64,000 nucleotides of DNA, from assembly GCA_958298945.1 (NCBI GenBank), contig OY282605.1, positions 32,714,811-32,778,810 on the forward strand. Reading direction: 5' to 3'. Each line of letters opens with the position of its first letter. Positions within the stretch are counted from its first letter, which is position 1. The position numbers and the translations under genes were made by a program. The notes below the pieces were generated by a model. It did not search any database. It had not been told where the DNA came from and saw only the letters and a list, made by a program, of their open reading frames with translations. The DNA is from Atherix ibis (Eukaryota > Arthropoda > Insecta > Diptera > Athericidae). Shown here piece by piece: positions 12,590 through 23,893 of the stretch.

Positions 12590-13060
12590 AAATAGTTTCC
12601 TACGCCTCTACAGATGGGTAGCCCTAAGTCTGTAGAGGTGTTGTTTCAACTCTTCGTGGCAGTGGTAGAGGGCTTCAACTAGAATCGCCTTCAACTCTTC
12701 CTTTGAATTTTTTTGACAATACTAAGATGGCGTCCTTTCAATTATTTTTTGATCTTGGAGAACAAAAAAGAATATCGCACGGACTTTGATCAGATGAACT
12801 GAATGCTGGAAAACACAGGAATTCCTTTTTTTGTCAAAAACTCCTGACAGGAGGCGTTATCATGATGGGGCATCTAAACGCGAAGGCCACCTTTTTTCTT
12901 TCAAAGATCTTCAAAGTTCCACATTTTCATGAGTTTTTTTTTATATTGGAGCCCTTTCTGAGTAAGGATTATCTGCCACTGCTCCTCAGCACATCTAAAA
13001 GTGACTAACGCACAAGCTATACGCTCATTATTTTTTCTCTCACACCTCGTAGATATACAT
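12590..13060 (-). mobile_element. Decayed mariner-type transposase remnant
   Basis: On the minus strand this stretch reads, with stops and frame changes, HHDNASCQEFLTKKGIPV followed later by KKWLKGRHL and a C-terminal part. It matches the catalytic-domain order of mariner transposases (HHDNA motif, EFLxKxxI, then LKG(R/H)xF). The PPYSPDLAPCDFFLFPKL segment with the third catalytic Asp is essentially lost. Upstream coding and terminal repeats are not recognised. It lies directly beside the near-intact mariner at 13.3 kb but is a different, older lineage. Confidence 0.65.
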
Positions 13061-13300
13061 GTGTTTTCTTTGTATTATTGGGAAAAACGTATTATATTAT
13101 CAACAACAAAAAGTAAGTACTTCAAATGACATAATTTTAATGTATTTAAGTTATTTCTGGTAAAATTTGCACTGAAATGTAAATTCTTAGTGTTAAAAGG
13201 AAACTTTATTTATTTTTTATCTAAGCACAAAGGCTGGAACAGATAATTTTTTTAAAATATTATCACTTATTTTTGTAATTTACTTACGCTTTAAAAAATT

Positions 13301-13327
13301 CGAGGGTCATTCAACAAGTACTTAGCC
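13301..13327 (+). repeat. Left terminal inverted repeat of the mariner
   Basis: 27 bases that pair perfectly with 14566-14592. This is the expected transposase binding and cleavage end. Confidence 0.95.
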
Positions 13328-13475
13328 TCACCGCCCGATGGAACTGCTGTCACAAAAGAAATTTACCATCGTGCAGTATATTCTTTTAGTAGCCTACTGT
13401 CAATTCAGTCGATTCCCTTCATTTGTTTTGTTTTGAGAGCCTTTGAAAGCGAGCGTGTCGGTCGGTTGCACAAAA

Positions 13476-14528
13476 ATGGAAAAAGAACAATATCGTTCGG
13501 TGATTGGATTCTTGTTTTTGGAAGGGAAAACGCGCAGCGAAATCAAAGATCGCTTGGATGCTGTGTATGGTGACTCTTCTCCTTCGATGGCGACCGTCAA
13601 GAATTGGTTCAACGAGTTTCTTCTTGGCCGCACGTCGGTTTTTTGATGAGCCACACCCAGGTGCCTCATCGAAAACGGCTGCTACGGAGGAAAACGTTAA
13701 AAAAGTCCACGATCTCGTGTTGGCAGACCGTCGATTAAAGGTTCACGAGATAGCGGAGACTGTGGGCATCGCAGTAGGAATGGTGCATCATATTCTGCAC
13801 GAAGAACTGGGCATGAGAAAGCTGTCGGCGCGATGGGTGCCGCGTTTGCTCACACCGGAAAACAAGCGCAACCGTGAGACCACATCGGCGACGTGTTTGG
13901 CGCTGTTTCAGCGCAATCCAGCGGAGTTCTTGCGTCGTCTCGTGACCGTCGACGAAACATGGATTCACTGGTACACACCAGCGACCAAGGAACAGTCGAA
14001 ACAGTGGACTTCACCCGGTGAACGTGCTCCGAAGAAGGCGAAGACTGTTCGATCGGCCGGAAAGGTGATGGCCACCGTTTTCTGGGATTCACAAGGTGTG
14101 ATCTACATCGATTATCTCGAGAAGGGTAAAACAATCACGGGCGCTACTATGCTGACTTATTGGGCCGATTTGACGTCGAATTGAAGAAAAAGCGGCCCCG
14201 CTTTGCGAAGAAAAAAGTGCTGTTCCACCACGACAACGCGCCGGCTCACACCTCCGCCGTCGCCATGGCCAAATTGGACGAATTGCGCTACGAATTGCTG
14301 CCCCATCCACCGTACTCTCCAGATTTGGCCTCCTGTGACTACTTTTTGTTTCCAAACCTGAAAAAATTACTCGCCGGGAATAGATTTGGGTCGAATGAGG
14401 AGGTCATCGTCGCCACGGAGGCCTATTTTGCTTCCCTCGAGAAAATGTATTTTTTGGACGGGTTAAAAAAGTTAGAGCATCGCTGGGCCAAGTGTATCGA
14501 GCTTGAAGGAGATTATGTGGAAAAATAA
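13476..14528 (+). pseudogene. Mariner transposase, two frameshifts
   Basis: The start is the ATG at 13476 (MEKEQYRSVIGFLFLEGK). The N-terminal first helix-turn-helix covers about residues 1-55 and ends in VKNWFNEF. A second HTH follows (VHEIAETVGIAVGMVHHIL) with the WVPRLLT linker motif. The catalytic domain has Asp 1 in VTVDETWIHWY (codon at 13951), Asp 2 in HHDNAPAH (14232) and Asp 3 in SCDYFLFP (14337). Exactly 34 residues lie between Asp 2 and Asp 3, the mariner DD34D signature. The frame breaks twice: one extra T in the T-run at 13639-13644, and one missing base near 14141-14150. All three catalytic residues survive, and the frame runs on to the stop at 14526-14528. As it stands it cannot make full-length transposase. 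Confidence 0.95.
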
Positions 14529-14565
14529 ATTGCCACCTTTCCAAAATTTTCGTTTTTCTTTTGTA

Positions 14566-14592
14566 GGCTAAGTACTTGTTGAATGACCCTCG
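14566..14592 (-). repeat. Right terminal inverted repeat of the mariner
   Basis: Perfect inverted match to 13301-13327, followed by TA. Confidence 0.95.
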
Positions 14593-16255
14593 TATTTCTA
14601 AATGTACTGATAATAAAATTATCAAATTTGTCTTTGGGACATATGCTAAAGGCCATGTAGTAGTGCCACACCTACACAAGGACATAATCATAACATTACC
14701 AATAGAATAGGATATACCAAAATTTTTGATACTATTTAAACACTATTAAATAAAATTGTAATTATTTTGTGATATTTTTATGGAAAATATAAAATTTCAA
14801 ATTTCTCATCGTTAAGATTTTTATCTTTTTCGAACTCGTTTATAATTAGGAAGCTTTTGAAAACTGTCCCAATTTTTTTTCACCTAGAAATAGTTACGTA
14901 ATTATAGCAATAAGATTGTTCTCTTAAATAGAAATAGATACTTTTAATTTTTTGGAATATTTTATTTCCATATTTTTTTTAGTATAATTTTTTTAATTTA
15001 AATCAGATGAATCGCGGTGTCTAGTATTTCCACCATAATAAACTATCACATCTCAATTGGTTGGTTGGAGAATGAAAAATATCCAATAAAATAAGCGATA
15101 AAATTACAATAAAAAAAAGAGGATAACAAATCAACGAATTTTTTTCTATTCATCTCTAATCAGAATATCTTCTTAAGCTAAATTTTAAGAAATATTTTAT
15201 AATTTAATGTATTATGTATTATGAGTAAATGTGAACCGGGTTTTTTTTTTATATTTTTACTAGCACCACTATTGTAATATTTTTACCGGATGACGTAATA
15301 GAAGCACGTAATCTCACCAGAAGGTCTTTCTTCCTTTTCTCTAAACCAATTTCACGTACCTTATGTAAATTCTTCACACACAAAAATAAACAATCCGCAG
15401 GTATTTTCTCAAAACAAATTTTATGTTGATTTTTTTTTTTATTTTTCTTGCTTTCTATATTATTTTACGTGACTCTACAAATAAACGCGAAGATCCTCTT
15501 TAACAGCGAAGAAAAGTTTAAGAGTCGAAATGATAAGCAATTTGTTGTTCACTTCTTTCAAATCCTCTGACATCACATAATCCTTAGTGAATTGGTTGAT
15601 GAATGTGCAAAGTTCAACCTGAAAAGAGCTTCACACATTAACTCCTCTCTTAACACATATGTTTTTGCTCTATTTTTTTTTTTTTTGTTATAACAAAAAA
15701 AATCTTTTTTTTTCAGAAGTAAAACTTGAAGTTTTGTTTTGATAGCCTACAAAGTTTAGTATTAAATTTGTTAAAAAAATTTATTTTCATATTATTAAGA
15801 GTACCATCATCTACAATTTAGCAAATATATTTTTTCGTAAGAGTTGTTTTTAAGGAATTTTTTAAAAGGTATTTTTATTTAAAGAAAAGAGAGAAAATTT
15901 AGAAACTATTTGGATAAGAAAAATATTTCTGATAAAATTTTTTGTTGCTGACAGATAAAAGGTAGTTGCTGACAATTTAAGCTCGTAAGGAAAAAAACTG
16001 TACTAGTTTTTGTATTTTAGAATGAGAAATGAGAGGGTAGGGGGTGGGGATTATTTTTATAAAAAAAGTTACCACTAAAACGTACTTTTAAATGATGATT
16101 TTTTGGTCTAAAGTAAAAAAACTTTATGACCTCAAAAGTCCCTATGAGCTTTTAGTCACTTCAAAAAATTTTAGTTGGCGCTAATTTAAAAAAAAAAAAA
16201 AACAAAATAAAAACTGATTTTAATTATTTGAAAAAAATGTGATTGAACCTTGGGT
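14593..16255. other. AT-rich stretch without recognisable gene
   Basis: Many A and T runs. I see nothing that supports a gene or an element. Confidence 0.6.
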
Positions 16256-17630
16256 CGTTATCAAAAAGTAGTCCGAACTCTTAGCAGCGTTAGAGAGGAG
16301 GCTTCTCTGAAGAAACTTTGGCTTTGGTTTTGGGTAAAATCAGTATTCAAGAGGCTTTGGTGGGCAAAACACTGAATCCGTATGGACTTGGAGTAGCGTC
16401 ATTTGTGAAGTCAGAAGATGAGGCAAGTTTTGTTTTTGATGATTGGCAAAGTGGAAGACTTCATCTAGTCTCCGGGGCTTTAGGGTCCTCAATAAAAACC
16501 ATTTCAAAATCTTAGCTATGTCCAGACGTTAATGAAGCGCTAACACGATTGCCAGTTATACCTACTATTAGGTTCAGTAAATGGAGCTTGGCTGGTTACT
16601 TATTCGTGGTCTATAGTGGCATTCTTTATGGTCGCAAAATACGAAGTGGGCTCTATCTTCAATGGAGCACCGGAACATGCAACAAGGACCCAGAAAAAGA
16701 TGAGACAAATCCTGACTTCGATAAAGTCATGATGTTGCCAGAACGATAAAGACATGTTGGGCTTGTTGAAGTAAAAGACCAGTGGCATCTGGCATTCTTT
16801 GAGTCTTCATGTATTCTCCAGGACATTGGGTCCTCAACAGAAACCATTTCAAACTCTTAGCTCCGTTCAGACTGGGATCCCCTGAAGAATCCTTCATCTC
16901 ATATACGGTTCTACTGCCTGTTTAATGATAAGTTCATGAAGCGGAAACACTTAATCCGTATGGATCGTGAAGATCATATCCGGAAAGTCTTCAGTGGCGT
17001 CGTCTATGATCCCAAAAAAAGAGACTGGTTCTGCTTTCGATAAAGCGACGATTTTGAGCAAGACAATAGAGAAATGCAGGATTTGTCAAACTGGAAGACA
17101 ATGACGCGAAACTGGGAGATCTGGCGTTCTTGGAGTATTCCTGTTTTCTCTAGGACCTTAGGTCCTCAACAAAAACTATTTCGAACTTTTAGCCCCGTTC
17201 GGGAAAGGAGCCCTTAAAAAAATCCTTGATCGCCTACAAGATTCCACAGCCTGTTTAAAGATAAGTCCATGAAGCAGAAGAACTAACTCAGTCTAATATT
17301 AGTCACAACTGAGCAGTTAGGTCGAGTTAGCTGCGCTGGGCTGGTCATTTAATCCGTTTGGATGAGGAAGATCATATCCGGAAAGTCTTCAGCGGCGTCA
17401 TTTATGATCCTAGAAAATGAAGCGCGCCCTTCCTTTAATGGAGCGACAGAAGACACGACAGGGACCCAGAAAAAAATGAGACAGACTCTGACTTCGATGA
17501 ACTGACAGCGGTAGCCAAGACAATAAAGTCATGTTGGAAGACTGGCTCGTGAAACCGAAACGGGACGTTTATGATGATGATTATCCTCAAAATATTTGAT
17601 GGGAAAACTAGGACGAACCCATAGCTTAGA
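16256..17630 (+). repeat. Tandem repeat of about 340 bases carrying a non-LTR retrotransposon piece
   Basis: Three to four head-to-tail units share the segment GGTCCTCAAYARAAACYAT followed by TTCRAACTCTTAG (GGTCCTC at 16484, 16829 and 17161, spacing 345 and 332). The last unit reads LRWAGHLIRLDEEDHIRKVF at 17331-17390 and the preceding unit a related IRMDREDHIRKVFSGVVYDP. This matches the RLRWxGHxxRM segment in the C-terminal region of many non-LTR reverse transcriptases. The downstream GRR-like and WRxxA-like parts are recognisable in broken frames near 17440-17560. Thus a LINE 3' coding fragment seems to have become the unit of a tandem array. The short frames at 16318 and 16549 are pieces of these units. 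Confidence 0.7.
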
Positions 17631-17969
17631 GGCTTAGGGAAAAACAATCCAAGTTTTCTTAAAGGAGAAAATCCTTCAAAAAATTATTTCACATAATTTG
17701 GTAATTCTAAATGAATAGTAAGTAGGAGGCCATAAAATCAAGCTACGCGATATAAGAAATGATGTCTTAAAAAAAAAATTCTGAATAATAGCGATTTGTC
17801 TGATTATTAGAGAAAGTATTAAAATTTTCATATTTCGTGTACTTTATTAAGAAGAAGAAGAAAAAAGTTGATTAGTCAAATTTCTAATTTCAATATTTTT
17901 AGTCCAAAAATTTCATGCAATCCACCAATAATAATAATGGAAATAACAATAAAAATACACCTTCTACTA

Positions 17970-18011
<42 letters not shown>

Positions 18012-19859
18012 TGTTAAGATACTTTTTTCTTTTAAATTACATGATATCAAAATGTTGTCGACTTGAACGTAATTTAAAGAAAGGAGTGAAGATAAAAAAT
18101 GGCAAAATATTTTCTTATTAAAATATCTTCTGGCCAACACAGGAAACAATCCGTGAAATAACTCAATTTAATAATAGCATCTTTGGGAGAAAGAAAAAAA
18201 TCACATATAACGAAGAAAATTATAGGAATTTTCACAAATTTCATGCACGTCTGCGTTTTCTTGATTTGCAAGTCTTCGGGGCTGCGGATCTTCTGATTTC
18301 AAATGGAAAAAAAATTATTCGTTTTTTTTAAAACTAGAAGTAGAAGTGGTATTAGTCTAGTCGAATGTAAATCGGGTCGATCTGTGAAAATAAGATTCGG
18401 AAAATTGATTTTCCGAAAAGGAGAAGAAAATACAAATAATTGCAGTAACGACGTCGCATGATCAAATTTGATGGTCTATTCCGGAGGTGTTCATCGATTC
18501 GATTTCGTAGCCCTAAGAAAATTTCCATCGTTTACATTTGAAAATATCTTTACACTCTTGAAGGCGTTGAATTTTCTTCTTTTATTTTATTGACTTTCTT
18601 CAAGTTTTTATTTTTTTATTTTTACATCTTTTGGGTCAGTCATGACAGTGCATGTAAAGAGATTGGCGAGTGTATCGTGTTGAAAGTGAAAAGTGATTTT
18701 CTTTATGGTCTAAATTTTTTTCAATATTTTACAACATTTAGCACTAAAGTTAATATTTTTATTGGAATGCTGGTATATATTCGTACCGCAGTGTGCGAAG
18801 TCTACTTACTATAGGTTGATGAGATAAAAGGGAATGAGATGCGGTGGTGAAATCGAATATTTCAACTTTGGTATGTTCAGTTACGACAAGATATTTTTGA
18901 TACTGGAACGAATGCGGCAACAGGGAAAACAAGCCAACTATCCCATCGGATAAGTAGCGGCTCTAGACTACCTTGTGGTAAATGGTATCGATAGTAATTG
19001 TGACAATGGTGATGGCAGAGAAATGGCGGTAGAGAGACTCCCACAAAGCTTGTATCTATAGTCGGTCTTCGAGATTATACAACAGAAAAATAGCAAAACC
19101 GCTTTAGATTAATTCCATAAATAAATCTCTGAAATGCAATAAGACCAATGTAGCCTGGAGATAAAATAGATATAAATAAAAGAAATTGACAGAAAACGAA
19201 AATGGAAAAAAATTCCACAGCAAATACTCGTCGAGCCAAAACGACGGCGAATGCATTTTGTTAGTGCTAGTATCTCGATAAGGACTCCTACTTCGTAAGT
19301 GATGATGATACGAAAATGTGCTCCAATCGATGAACGAAAATTTGATTTGAATTACCTTTAACCAGTTTTCATCATTTTAGCTACACATAAGTTGTTGGAT
19401 TATATTTTTTGATTGAAATGCTAGAAATGATACTATTAGCCATGTACGGGGAGTGTTCTAAAGATAAGTTGACGAGTTTTCTTTTGCAAATATTTTTTTC
19501 CCTTTTGACAAAGTTGACCAAAATCGTTTATATAAACTTTGGGAATAGTGTGTGGAAAATAATGTCGATTAAATGTTACCGCCTTTGGCCTTGTAGCAGA
19601 TGTCTGCTATTTTTGATGATATTTTCCAATACGTTTTCGTACATTTCCGGATTAATTTCATTGATTTGGTTGCGTAGGTTTTTCTTTAAGTTGTTCATTT
19701 GTCTTCTTCTCTTTTAAAAATACCAACAGAAAGAAATCGAAGGAGGGGATTAATTGACAACACAATTTTTTGACATAATTAAAAAATTGAAAATAAAAAT
19801 TTCGGTTAAAGCCGTTGGCAAGGTGGTGTTATCTTGTCGTAAATTCACGGATGCAAATT
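17631..19859. other. AT-rich stretch with a TAA microsatellite
   Basis: Apart from the microsatellite at 17971-18009 I see no supported gene. The open frame at 19409-19717 (102 codons) is hydrophobic and low in coding character. The part near 18.3-19.3 kb is less AT-rich, but no motif is recognised. Confidence 0.5.
17971..18009. repeat. (TAA)n microsatellite
   Basis: Thirteen uninterrupted TAA triplets. The Asn-rich frame over it is an artefact. Confidence 0.95.
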
Positions 19860-21140
19860 CGTTCAATTCACGCATGCAAATGGTCTGTAGTATCTCTCTA
19901 CATCGCTCACCAGTCAAAGTTACATTTAAGTAAGTGCGGTTTTTGATGCCAAGAGGCAGATCTCAATATAAACCCTCACAAAACAGTCTCAGTTCCATTC
20001 ACTAAAATGCATACGTTAAACCTCGCCAAGGTCTAGATGAGTGGAACTTAACTTGAGCTTCCTACTTAGGTCAAAAATTTACCTGTAACTCATACTTTCC
20101 CAGTGTTACTGATAGAGCAACTAGAACCATTTGAGGTTGTCAGGTAAAACCTTTGATCTACAATCAAAAATAATACAGTGGTCATATCTGACAACAGCTA
20201 GACCCATCATCACCCACGTTGCTCTAGTTTTGTGGCCTAAGGCTGAACCCTTCGTATAGTTCAAAGACTGGCATGCTTGGGTATTACAGGTTTCCTAAGA
20301 ACTAGCCCCAAGTCAGCTCTTGAAGCTCTTATACACTTGCTACCTTTCCATTTGCATATTAAAAATGAAGCGGCTAAAGGGGCTCCAGGTTAGGACAGTT
20401 CAAAACCTTTAAACCAGGCGACCTGTTTGGACATTCCAAGGTTGTATCGTACCTTTAAGAAGCCAACTATCCCTCAGATAAACCAGTTCTTCAAAGCATT
20501 GCTCACGAAGCGCTTAACTTGTAACTTTGTTGTGGGTCCCAGGTCATGAGGGTATTGAGAGTAACGAAGTAGCAGACAAACTTTCCAAAAGGGGAGCAAA
20601 TACTCTGTTCATTGTACCAGATCCCTTCTGTGGCTATCCAAAGGGTCACCTGAAGTCCTTATAGAGTCTTGGGAACATGGGGTTAAAAGCTCACCTTCTG
20701 TCGCTATCCAAAGGGTCACCTGAAGTCCTTATAGAGTCCTGGGAATACGGGGTTAACAACTCACATTGGGGTTATTCCCTAGGCAAAATTTCAGCGCCTT
20801 TTCTAAAAAAATAGCCGGCAGAGGTCCTTAAACTCAACAAACCAAGCCTAAGGTTACTTACTGGCCATTGTCCATTGAGATATCATCCTAATAAGATGGG
20901 TAAAACTGACAACACAATCTGTCGCTTTTGCTCCGAAGAGAATTAAACGTCGGAGCATCTACTATGCGATTGCAATGTCATTGCCCGCCGGAGACTTCGG
21001 CATCTTGGCTACCAATCAATATGATATTGAGGTTCGCTAAAAGCCTCAATATTACTATTATCTGAGCTAGGGTTATTCACCACATAAGACTATGTCCATC
21101 TTGCTACTCTACTTATACTATTATTATTATTATTATTAAG
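19860..21140 (+). mobile_element. Non-LTR retrotransposon fragment with RT thumb, RNase H and C-terminal zinc-knuckle region
   Basis: This is a 5'-truncated LINE of the group that carries RNase H. In order, and in changing frames, I read LNINPHKTVSVPFT (RT thumb side, near 19.97 kb), IITHVALVLWPKAEP (near 20.2 kb) and LACLGITGFLRTSPKSALEA (near 20.27 kb). Next come LHIKNEAAKGA, HEGIESNEVADKLSKRGAN (the RNase H C-terminal motif, near 20.55-20.6 kb) and LRLLTGHCPLRYHPNKMG. It ends with CRFCSEEN and SEHLLCDCNVIARRRLRHLG (the terminal C-x2-C and H-x4-C region, near 20.93-21.0 kb). The 3' end runs into a TTA/ATT triplet repeat at 21119-21137, like the triplet tails of I-type elements. Many stops show it is dead. 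Confidence 0.9.
20625..20764 (+). repeat. Tandem duplication, 70-base unit, inside the non-LTR element
   Basis: Bases 20625-20694 and 20695-20764 are near-identical copies (both begin CTTCTGTSGCTATCCAAAGG) within the region downstream of RNase H. This is a local duplication after or during insertion. It shifts the frame (70 is not a multiple of 3). Confidence 0.9.
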
Positions 21141-22282
21141 TGTGTTTTTTATAAAAGAAATACAGACCTCTAAGACATCCGGTCAAAATACGGCACCACA
21201 CAAGAACGCTTCAAGGGTAAAAAAATCCTTCGAAAATTACCTCTCGGTTAATTATCCCCAAAAATAATATCATATCCCCAAAAATGGATATTTTGTTAAT
21301 TAACACAGCCACTTAAGCCAAAAATTATCAATTTCCAGTAAAAATCTGGGGCTTATCTTCGGACCTCTAAAACGTTTTACCCCCATTACTGTCGACGCAT
21401 ATGATCTCTGGGATAAAGATCGTCTACCACCTGAATTTTGTACGGTTATAAATCCAAATTTTTATACAAAATATTCCACGTAACTTTTTGAGAAACATTC
21501 AGCTAAACTTTCACGCGACGTAGGAAATTTTTCAGTTGAGCTTCCGTTTCCAAAATGACCAAGCTTAGGTCTTCAAACTAATTCATTAAACGATAATCAG
21601 TGGAAAAGTGCCTTCAAATTCACTTTCGACCAAATTAATTACGTAATTTGCTATATAATAATTTTGAAGTGTATACTCTCTATGACTGTTAAATGTCAAT
21701 TAAAAAAATGACATCAAATTAAAGCTGTTAATTTACCTTTAGATCACCCTGTACGAGTCACGACCTTATGGGGCAGTAAAAAGATTCATGCACGTAGCTT
21801 TTGAAGATAATCCTTGAAAGATCAGTGCATGTCCTTACCGATAGCCGTATTTTTTTTTATCTTAACAAAATAATAATAATACTTAAATAATGTCATATGG
21901 CCAGGAGGAAGTCTTATTTTTTGTCAGAATCAGAATTATTCCCATATACAGTGGGAGATTGGTTCAATAAAAAATAAAAAAATTTGATAAACAAAAATAC
22001 AAAAAAATATTTTAAAGCTTCAACACAAAATAACCACCCGTCATTAAGAAGAAGGCTTTGATAACAGTAAAAAAGAAAATTAGTAATGCCAACTATTAAC
22101 GGTCTTGCACATGAGGTCGTACATTAACCTTGGCTTCAGAAGGCTCAACATACAGTTAGGATTACATTGATTATGCCTAAAAAAATTGAATTAAAGATTA
22201 ATCAGCAATCTAACATCCTTTTTATCGATTATTTTAGTTTACCATACATAATATAGTTAGGCGACAAGATCTCTGACATATA
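21141..22282. other. Unassigned sequence
   Basis: I see no coding region or terminal repeats in this stretch. Confidence 0.5.
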
Positions 22283-22572
22283 CGAAGGCAGTATGATAAG
22301 TCAGTGATAAATGAAACAAAGAACTAATTTATTTTTAGAAAAATATTGATTTATTTTTCAACACAGTCTCCTTTTAACTCGAAACACTTCGTCCAATTTC
22401 TTTATGCCATTCGTGTAGTACGATATCTCAAACTTCGGCAAAAACTTCAAAATCGGACTTAAATTTCTTTCCACCAAATCATTCTTCATGTTTGGAAACA
22501 GAAAAAAGTTACAGAAAACCAAATCTGTAGAATACTATGAGTGGAAAAGCAATTCATAAAGTAATTCCACTA

Positions 22573-23399
22573 ATTTGCTGTTTGAATTTGGCGAATTTTC
22601 AATTTCCGCGGTTTACGTATATTCGATTTTCGATTTTTTTATGACGTACTCATCGATTTTTGCCCAATTTCGACCAAAAACAGCATCGCATTAACATTGC
22701 TAAGGAGCCGTTGGACTCTGTCCGCGACGACCCAAATTTGCTCCAGAGGGTCATAACCGGTGACGAATCATGGGTTTATGGATATGCCGTGGAAACCAAA
22801 GCTCAATCATCCCAATGGAAGCTGCCGCACGAGCTAAGACCGAAAAAAGCGCGAAGTTCGGTCGAATGTGAACCCCTGCAATCGAAGAAAACTGTAAGGT
22901 TTTACTTACAGTTTTCTTCGATTGCAGGGGAGTGGTGCATCATAAGTTCTTGCCACAGGGTAGAACGGTCCATAAAGAATATTACCTGCAAGTTATGCGG
23001 AAGTTGCGGGAAGCAATCCGCCAGAAACGCCCGGATTTGTGGAAGAAAAAAAATTGATTTTTGCCATTTTTGACCAAAAACAACACACTAATAATGCCGC
23101 AGCCACCGTATTCCCCAGATCTGGCTCTCTGTGACTTTTTCTTGTTCCCGAAACTGAAGAGCCATATAAAAGGACGACACTACGCTACGAATGAGGAGAT
23201 AAAGACGGCATCGAAGGAGGAGCTAAACTAGATCACAAAAAATGATTTTTTGAAGTGCTTCGAGGATTGGAAAAAACGTTGGCACAAGTGTATAATATCT
23301 GGTGGGGATTACTTTGAAGGGGACAAAATAAATATTCATGAATGAAAAAATAATTTTTGAAAAAACACTAAATTCGCGATACTTTTTGAACAGACCTCG
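22573..23399 (+). mobile_element. Mariner B1, internally deleted, nested in mariner A
   Basis: The right end is TTCGCGATACTTTTTGAACA then GACCTCG|TA (23363-23401). The left end is degraded, with TA at 22571-22572. The transposase frame lacks its N-terminal DNA-binding domain. A short leader joins directly to FDQKQHRINIAKEPLDSV, followed by LLQRVITGDESWVYGYAVET with Asp 1. The HHDNAPAH segment with Asp 2 is also deleted. PPYSPDLALCDFFLFPKLK with Asp 3 and the C-terminus (FEDWKKRWHKCI) are present further on in another frame. Both deletions are shared with B3 at 42.9 kb. It also contains a 26-bp perfect hairpin. Confidence 0.9.
22873..22930. repeat. Perfect hairpin, 26-bp arms, 6-base loop
   Basis: Arms 22873-22898 and 22905-22930 (CCCCTGCAATCGAAGAAAAC and onward) are exact inverted copies around GTTTTA. 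In other B copies this sequence occurs only once, coding LLTVFFDCRG. The left arm is therefore an inverted duplication of the right arm inserted into the frame. Confidence 0.95.
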
Positions 23400-23893
23400 T
23401 AGTCATGATGAAACAGAACTTTTTTCTTTGCCTAATGCACTCGTTTTGTCTTCATTTCATTATTCAACTGGTCTAATAATGCTGCATAATAATGTTCTGT
23501 TATGGTTTTCCCGTTTTCAAGATAGTCGAAGAAGATTATAGCACGTGCATTCCAGAAATCAGTAGCCATAACCTTTCCTGTCGATGGAACCATTTTTGCC
23601 TTCTTTGGTTTGACTGAACTTTGGTTTCTGGTGTGAATTCATGTTTTATGAACAATTATAAATCGATACAAAAATTCATCTGGATTACACTTAAAAAAGT
23701 CCAAATACTTCAATGAAGTAATTACACGAATACATGTTTGCTCAAATATTAGCAAACTCGGTATCCATATTGCCAATAGCTTTCACATTTTTAATCAATA
23801 ACTTTTGAGAATTACAAATGATAAAAATAATACAGTTTTACTAATATCAGCTACATCTTTTTAATTTATCACTGACTTATCATATTGCCCTCG

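Larger units (their letters stand above)
13301..14592 (+). mobile_element. Near-full-length mariner transposon with perfect 27-bp TIRs
   Basis: The element is bounded by perfect 27-bp terminal inverted repeats (13301-13327 and 14566-14592, beginning CGAGGGTCATTC). It contains one transposase frame of normal mariner layout broken by two single-base frameshifts. Length, TIR length and the DD34D catalytic spacing fit mariner. The right flank is TA as expected of the target duplication, but the left flank is TT, so one copy has mutated or the site is atypical. Coding bases are much richer in G and C than the surrounding DNA, consistent with recent arrival by horizontal transfer. It is the youngest-looking element here. 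Confidence 0.95.
22283..23893 (-). mobile_element. Decayed mariner A, split by a nested mariner
   Basis: Outer terminal repeats match over 28 bases with two differences (22283-22310 and 23866-23893; CGARGGCARTATGATAAGTC). On the minus strand the transposase is split. The central part lies at 23403-23870: an HTH/linker remnant, then VKPKKAKMVPSTGKVMATDF and IIFFDYLENGKTITEHYY. The C-terminal part lies at 22345-22530: YYTNGIKKLDEVFRVK, then the GDCVEK-like end. Its TIRs begin CGAGGG, as in the mariner at 13.3 kb, and the protein is of the same general type, so A is an older relative of that element. It is flanked by TA on the left and GA on the right. Another mariner (B1) sits in it at 22573-23399. 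Confidence 0.85.

Noticed and set aside
12603..12640. Small hairpin CCTCTACAGA/TCTGTAGAGG as a regulatory element
   Set aside because: It lies at the edge of a decayed mariner remnant and the short arms are within chance expectation for a search of this size.
13400..14355. Minus-strand open frames across the mariner (13400, 13735, 13850, 14089)
   Set aside because: They are shadows of the GC-richer plus-strand transposase frame, which has the full set of mariner motifs.
17915..18121. Asn-rich open frame and its Tyr-rich minus-strand shadow
   Set aside because: Both come from the TAA microsatellite.
19409..19717. 102-codon plus-strand frame with Cys and Leu content
   Set aside because: No recognisable domain and a composition close to chance for this DNA. 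Not enough to call a gene.
21119..21137. TTA triplet run as an independent microsatellite
   Set aside because: It sits exactly at the 3' end of the non-LTR fragment and is better explained as its tail.
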